NCBI GenBank assembly: GCA_031362245.1
Contig: JANLSD010000192.1
Coordinates: 9,474-73,473, forward strand
Direction of reading: 5' to 3'
Length of the DNA stretch: 64,000 bases
Source: JAAURS01 sp031362245
Lineage (GTDB): Bacteria > Cyanobacteriota > Cyanobacteriia > Thermosynechococcales > Thermosynechococcaceae
Shown one piece after another: positions 60,747 through 64,000 of the stretch. A program made the position numbers and the translations under genes. The notes under the pieces are model-generated. The model was not told the origin of the DNA, ran no database searches, and saw only the letters and a program-made list of their open reading frames with translations. The number at the start of each line of letters is the position of its first letter. Position 1 is the stretch's first letter.

Positions 60747-61616
60747 ATGTCCTACGTAACGATCCGAGAGGTTCCCCACTACTATGAGTGGATTGCGTCC
60801 TCGGAACCCATGCCCTCTGACAAGCCTGTGATGGTTTTTTTGCATGGGTGGGCGGGGTCTGCTCGGTATTGGCGATCAACGGCTGAGGCGCTGAAGCCAT
60901 ATTTTAATTGCTTGCTCTATGATTTGCGCGGGTTTGGGCGCTCTAAGGAACCTACCTCAGATCGGACTGTTTCTATTACACCTCAAACCGCTTGGGACGA
61001 TTACAATCTTGAAACCTATGCAGACGATTTAGATGCGCTGTTGACTGAGCTAAAGCTGGATTCTGTTTATCTCAATGCCCATTCGACTGGGGCTTCTGTA
61101 GCGGCGTTGTTCTTGAACCGCTATCCAGAACGGGTGATGAAGGCGATTTTGACCTGTAATGGAATTTTTGAGTACGACGCGAAGGCGTTTAGTCAGTTTC
61201 ATCAGTTTGGGGGCTATGCCGTGAAATTTCGGCCCCAGTGGCTTGCCAAAATTCCAGGAATTGATCGGATGTTTATGGCGCGGTTTTTGCACCAGTCGAT
61301 TCCAAAATCTGAGCGTGTGGCGTTTTTAGATGATTTTTTGATGGCGGATGAGTCGGCGGCGTTGGGAACCATGTTTACGGCGGTCAGTAAGCATGCGTCT
61401 GAAACGATGCCCGAGGAGTTTGCTCAACTGAAGGTGCCGACGCTATTGGTTTCTGGAGAATTTGACCAGATTATTCCAGCCGCGATGGGGAAGCAGGCGG
61501 CAGATCTTAACGAAGATCAGATTGAGTTTGTGGTGATTCCCAAGACAGGACATTTCCCGATGTTGGAGGATCCTGAGGGGTATTTGCAGTGTGTGAATGA
61601 GTTTTTAGGACGATAG
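60747..61616 (+). CDS. Alpha/beta hydrolase
   Basis: The 289-residue protein has the alpha/beta-hydrolase oxyanion region VMVFLHGWAGSARYW, nucleophile elbow NAHSTGASVAAL (Ser of the GxSxG-like turn is HST), acid-region LVSGEFDQIIPAAM and His in IPKTGHFPMLEDP. The substrate (ester, lactone or haloalkane) cannot be read from the sequence. Start ATG 60747. It follows clpX by 16 nt, so it may share the clp transcript, but a functional link to proteolysis is not evident. Confidence 0.92.
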   Translation: MSYVTIREVPHYYEWIASSEPMPSDKPVMVFLHGWAGSARYWRSTAEALKPYFNCLLYDLRGFGRSKEPTSDRTVSITPQTAWDDYNLETYADDLDALLTELKLDSVYLNAHSTGASVAALFLNRYPERVMKAILTCNGIFEYDAKAFSQFHQFGGYAVKFRPQWLAKIPGIDRMFMARFLHQSIPKSERVAFLDDFLMADESAALGTMFTAVSKHASETMPEEFAQLKVPTLLVSGEFDQIIPAAMGKQAADLNEDQIEFVVIPKTGHFPMLEDPEGYLQCVNEFLGR

Positions 61617-61682
61617 CTACGCACCAAGAGTCCTTCTCAGCCTACATAAATTCGATGTTAAACAGCCAAAGGGGATAAAGTG

Positions 61683-62249
61683 ATGGAATCTGCCGTGACG
61701 AGTCCAGTCCGTTGGACAACAGAGAATTTGGCGATGTTTGAGGGCGATCGCGTTAATCGCCATGAAATTATTGATGGAGAATTGTTTGTGACGAGAGCGC
61801 CGGATTGGAAGCATCAGGCAGTGTGCATCAATATTGGAACGGTGCTGAAGCTTTGGTCTGATGAGAGTGGGTTGGGTCAAACTGCCATTAATCCTGGTAT
61901 TGTGCTTTCGGAATCAGATAATGTGATTCCTGATGTGGTTTGGGCTAGTAATGAACGGCTGGAACGGTTGCTGGATGAGTCTGGGCATTTAACGGCTGCG
62001 CCTGAGCTGGTGGTTGAGGTGTTGTCTCCTGGTAGAACAAATGAACGGCGGGACAAGGAAGCTAAGTTGAAGTTGTACTCGGTTCAAGGGGTTTCTGAGT
62101 ATTGGATTGTAAATCTTCTGGAGCAAAGTGTTGAGGTTTATCGGCGGGAAAATGCTGTGCTAAAGCTGGTGGCTACTTTATACCGCCAGGATGAACTGAC
62201 GAGTCCTATTTTGACGGGTTTTAGTTGTGCGGTTAACAAGTTTTTTTAA
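61683..62249 (+). CDS. Uma2 (DUF820) family protein, copy 2
   Basis: The 188-residue protein from ATG 61683 (MESAVTSPVRWTTENLAMFE) has AAGGGGA upstream; a GTG one codon earlier is less likely. Endonuclease-fold residues are in VIPDVVWAS, LVVEVLSPGRTNERRDK and KLKLYSVQGVSEYWIVN. It is intact and closest in type to the copy at 62757. It follows the hydrolase gene by 66 nt and begins the accessory patch at the window end. Confidence 0.88.
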   Translation: MESAVTSPVRWTTENLAMFEGDRVNRHEIIDGELFVTRAPDWKHQAVCINIGTVLKLWSDESGLGQTAINPGIVLSESDNVIPDVVWASNERLERLLDESGHLTAAPELVVEVLSPGRTNERRDKEAKLKLYSVQGVSEYWIVNLLEQSVEVYRRENAVLKLVATLYRQDELTSPILTGFSCAVNKFF

Positions 62250-62335
62250 GGGTTTTGGGCTAGTTTTTAATCCGTGTGGCTGAGGTTTTTGAGATAAGAT
62301 TTAGGGAAAGTGTTGTTACGGCCTAATGTCCGCAC

Positions 62336-62695
62336 ATGCAAATCAATGTTGAAATACCAGATGATTTGGCGTTTCGCTTAAGTTCTATGCAAGATCAGCT
62401 TCCGCAGATTTTGGAGCTGGGTTTGCGCGAGTGGAATGCAGATGCTCAATCGGGTTTTTCTGGCTTGTCGGCGGTATTGGAGTTTTTGGCAAGTCTCCCG
62501 TCTCCAGAGGAAATTTTGGCGCTGAAGCCGTCTGAGGAGTTGCAACAGCAGGTTGAAGGGTTGCTGGAGAAAAATAAGCGGGTTGGCCTAACGGCGGTGG
62601 AAGAACGTTTGTGGCAACAGTATGAGTATGTTGAGCATCTTGTGCGGATTGCAAAGGCGAAGGCGTTGCTTAAGCTGAGCGCATCGTCCAAATGA
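62336..62695 (+). CDS. Antitoxin-like protein, orphan (HNH-partner family)
   Basis: The 119-residue protein begins MQINVEIPDDLAFRLSSMQD and includes LPQILELGLREWNADAQSGF, VLEFLASLPSPEEILALKPS and a C-terminal helix HLVRIAKAKALLKL. This pattern is one I recall from cyanobacterial genes normally followed directly by an HNH endonuclease gene. Here a Uma2 gene follows, while an HNH 3' fragment lies about 1 kb downstream, so the original partner seems lost or displaced. If it is an antitoxin, it is now an orphan. The assignment is from memory of neighbours, not from a search. Confidence 0.7.
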   Translation: MQINVEIPDDLAFRLSSMQDQLPQILELGLREWNADAQSGFSGLSAVLEFLASLPSPEEILALKPSEELQQQVEGLLEKNKRVGLTAVEERLWQQYEYVEHLVRIAKAKALLKLSASSK

Positions 62696-62756
62696 CTCAT
62701 AAAGCGCTAAAGCCTCTAGGCTAAAGATGATCTTGTCCTACAGTGGGGCTGTTGCG

Positions 62757-63344
62757 ATGACCCAAGCAAAACCAAGGATTGCAACGTTTGCAGAGTATTT
62801 ATCCTACAGCGATGAGCTGGAAGGGTGTTTCCATTTGATTGATGGGGAGTTACGTGAGTTGCCGCCGGAAAGTGAACGAAATGATTGGATTGCGTTGGTC
62901 TTAAGGGATTGTCTGATTCCGGGGGTGAGTCGTCGTCTGATTCGTCTAGGGAAGTGTGAAATCCAGGTTCCTGTTCTGCAAAGGGGAGATACCCAAAATC
63001 GGTTTCCTGATTTGGTTATTTTGCGAGAGGAGCATTTAGAACTGACTCAATGGCGGCTCACCATTACCCTTGATATGCCGCCACCTCGAATGGTTGTGGA
63101 AATTGTCAGTCCTGGTAAGACAAATCGAGATCGAGACTACTTGAATAAACGGGCGCAATATGCGGCGATCGCCATTCAGGAGTACTGGATTGTTGACCCA
63201 AAAACTCAGACTATTTTGGTACTAGCGCTAGACAACGATGGCTATAGAGAGGTTGGGCAATTTCAGGGGGACGAGAGAATTGTTTCTCCCTTGTACTCCA
63301 GTCTAATATTGACGGCTGAACAGGTCTTTCAAACGGAAAATTAG
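62757..63344 (+). CDS. Uma2 (DUF820) family protein, copy 3
   Basis: The 195-residue protein from ATG 62757 (MTQAKPRIATFAEYLSYSDE) has the fold residues in RFPDLVILREE, RMVVEIVSPGKTNRDRD and YLNKRAQYAAIAIQEYWIVD. An ATG 30 nt upstream gives an alternative longer form. It lies between the antitoxin-like gene and the opposite-strand UPF0175 gene. Two Uma2 genes in tandem at one patch suggest local amplification or collection by accessory elements. Confidence 0.87.
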   Translation: MTQAKPRIATFAEYLSYSDELEGCFHLIDGELRELPPESERNDWIALVLRDCLIPGVSRRLIRLGKCEIQVPVLQRGDTQNRFPDLVILREEHLELTQWRLTITLDMPPPRMVVEIVSPGKTNRDRDYLNKRAQYAAIAIQEYWIVDPKTQTILVLALDNDGYREVGQFQGDERIVSPLYSSLILTAEQVFQTEN

Positions 63345-63361
63345 GATTATGGCAATGCGCA

Positions 63362-63598
63362 TTACCAAGCATCCTGTCGTACACCACTCAAGTCTTGTTC
63401 TAGATCTTCGATTTCGTAATGAATGCAGATGCCGCGATCGCCTATGAGTTGTTGAAATTCAATTTGATGCAGCCCAGCCAGTTGACTGGCGCTGCCAAGG
63501 GTAATGCGCTGCTGCCGAAAGAGGGCGATCGCCAGTTCGGTGCGGAGGTCTGTTTCGCTGATTTGCAGGGTATCAGGCAGATCAATTGTGATTTGCAT
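63362..63598 (-). CDS. UPF0175-family antitoxin
   Basis: The 78-residue protein matches UPF0175: MQITIDLPDTLQISETDLRT, LAIALFRQQRITLGSASQLA, GLHQIEFQQLIGDRGICIHY and EDLEQDL. Relatives are usually antitoxins followed by a PIN-domain or DUF3368 toxin on the same strand. No such gene follows it here (the next gene is on the other strand), but a PIN-type (VapC-like) 3' fragment lies 50 nt upstream. It is therefore a probable orphan antitoxin. The coding frame is intact. Confidence 0.85.
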   Translation of the reverse strand: MQITIDLPDTLQISETDLRTELAIALFRQQRITLGSASQLAGLHQIEFQQLIGDRGICIHYEIEDLEQDLSGVRQDAW

Positions 63599-63648
63599 TG
63601 TTTAGGCTCCAGGAGCAGGGTGTGCAAAGAAAAAATTAGGTGAGATAG

Positions 63649-63753
63649 CTATGGCAACAGCTCGAAGCTTTGGCAATGTTGAGGCCGAAACAGCCTGAAG
63701 TCTCGCTGATCTAAGGTCAAAATTGTGGTGATGCTGGGGCGACCATTTTCAAC
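63649..63753 (-). pseudogene. VapC-type PIN toxin 3' remnant
   Basis: The reading frame on this strand gives GRPSITTILTLDQRDFRLFR and ends PQHCQSFELLP, the expected C-terminus of a cyanobacterial VapC-family PIN toxin (TIxTLDxRDFxxFRPxHC). The N-terminal acidic active site is absent because a TAA (63754-63756) stands just upstream in frame. The fragment is about 33 residues long, while the family is usually about 130. The break point near 63740-63753 coincides with the start of the HNH fragment on the opposite strand. Confidence 0.65.
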
Positions 63754-63863
63754 TTAATCCTGAAAATGGCGAAATTATTGCACTGACAGCGATAGGACGG
63801 GTGACGGCACGGTTGCTGCGGGTGAATCGTCGGGAGCGCGTGGAGGAGCGAGGGTTATTGCAA
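63744..63863 (+). pseudogene. HNH endonuclease 3' remnant
   Basis: The frame reads HFQLNPENGEIIALTAIGRV, then TARLLRVNRRERVEERGLL, the typical end of the cyanobacterial HNH endonuclease. The zinc-binding and HNH residues are missing from the 5' side. The coding frame then runs into the MITE, which would supply a foreign C-terminus and a stop inside the element (TAG at 63945-63947). The fragment is thus both truncated at the front and interrupted at the back. Confidence 0.7.
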
Positions 63864-64000
63864 TACTGTTCGGATAAGAGGCAAAGACCTTGCACTCGCC
63901 CCCTAAATCCCCCAAAATTGGGGGACTTTGAGTTCAGAACCCCCTAGAATTGGGGGGCTGGGGGGCAAGTGCAAAGATGATTAAACTTAACCGAACAGTA
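63864..64000. mobile_element. 137-bp MITE-like element with 10-bp terminal inverted repeats
   Basis: The ends TACTGTTCGG (63864-63873) and CCGAACAGTA (63991-64000) are perfectly inverted. Beyond them, imperfect inverted similarity continues through CTTTGCAC and long runs such as GGGGG and CCCCC (63901-63966), giving a folded GC-rich core. The element contains no gene. The ends include TA, as expected if a Tc1/mariner-IS630 relative inserted at TA with target duplication, which is an inference. It sits in the 3' end of the HNH remnant. The window ends exactly at the last base of the repeat. Confidence 0.75.

Noticed and set aside
1..64000. CRISPR arrays, rRNA and tRNA genes
   Set aside because: No spaced direct repeats of the CRISPR type and no cloverleaf or rRNA-like conserved blocks were seen in the gaps; small RNAs cannot be excluded by eye.

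Overview
The window is chromosomal DNA of a cyanobacterium. The HIP1 palindrome GCGATCGC recurs throughout. The gene content is also typical: the order tig-clpP-clpX, DevA/DevC-type ABC genes, an AMIN-domain amidase, a PatD-like protein, SirB1- and DUF1517-type proteins, and several Uma2 (DUF820) proteins. The genus cannot be fixed from the sequence. I saw no rRNA, tRNA or CRISPR array.

Layout. (1) 0-10.7 kb is a mixed housekeeping block: CHAT protease-like protein, TVP38-type membrane protein, class III alcohol dehydrogenase, SirB1-like protein, ArsR regulator, a RelE/ParE toxin-antitoxin pair, an aminotransferase and an SDR protein. It ends with a winged-helix/GHKL-ATPase/STAS-like protein preceded by three phased GTTGACA repeats, then a ferredoxin-MBL-fold hydrolase. 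(2) 11.3-39.4 kb is a visibly AT-richer surface-polysaccharide locus with many glycosyltransferases, three sulfotransferase-like proteins, a Wzy-like membrane protein, a PglK-like ABC flippase, a heparinase II/III-type lyase, an acyltransferase and a methyltransferase. The genes lie in alternating-strand blocks separated by long AT-rich gaps, one of which holds gene debris. I infer a sulfated, possibly acylated and methylated exopolysaccharide. (3) 39.5-47.4 kb holds a Gly/Ser-rich lipoprotein, a DUF1517-like protein, a DevC/DevA-like ABC pair, an HpnA-like epimerase, a DUF6883/DUF4926 pair, a Uma2 protein and the amidase.

(4) 47.4-51.4 kb carries kinase-WD40, PP2C phosphatase and vWA genes in one operon. 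This matches the TerY-P triad, with an unusual WD40 propeller on the kinase. (5) 51.5-61.6 kb is core physiology: the RelA/SpoT enzyme, a PatD-like protein, a second PP2C phosphatase, a pseudouridine synthase, a lone urease gamma subunit, trigger factor, ClpP, ClpX and an alpha/beta hydrolase. (6) 61.6-64 kb is a decayed accessory patch: two Uma2 genes, two orphan antitoxin-like genes, 3' stubs of a VapC-type toxin and an HNH endonuclease joined at their broken ends, and a 137-bp MITE-like element with perfect 10-bp terminal repeats at the window edge.

Most promising for follow-up: the phased-repeat regulator at 8.6 kb, the sulfated polysaccharide locus, the WD40-fused TerY-P triad, and the toxin-antitoxin debris with its MITE. 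All assignments rest on reading motifs by eye; no database search was run.
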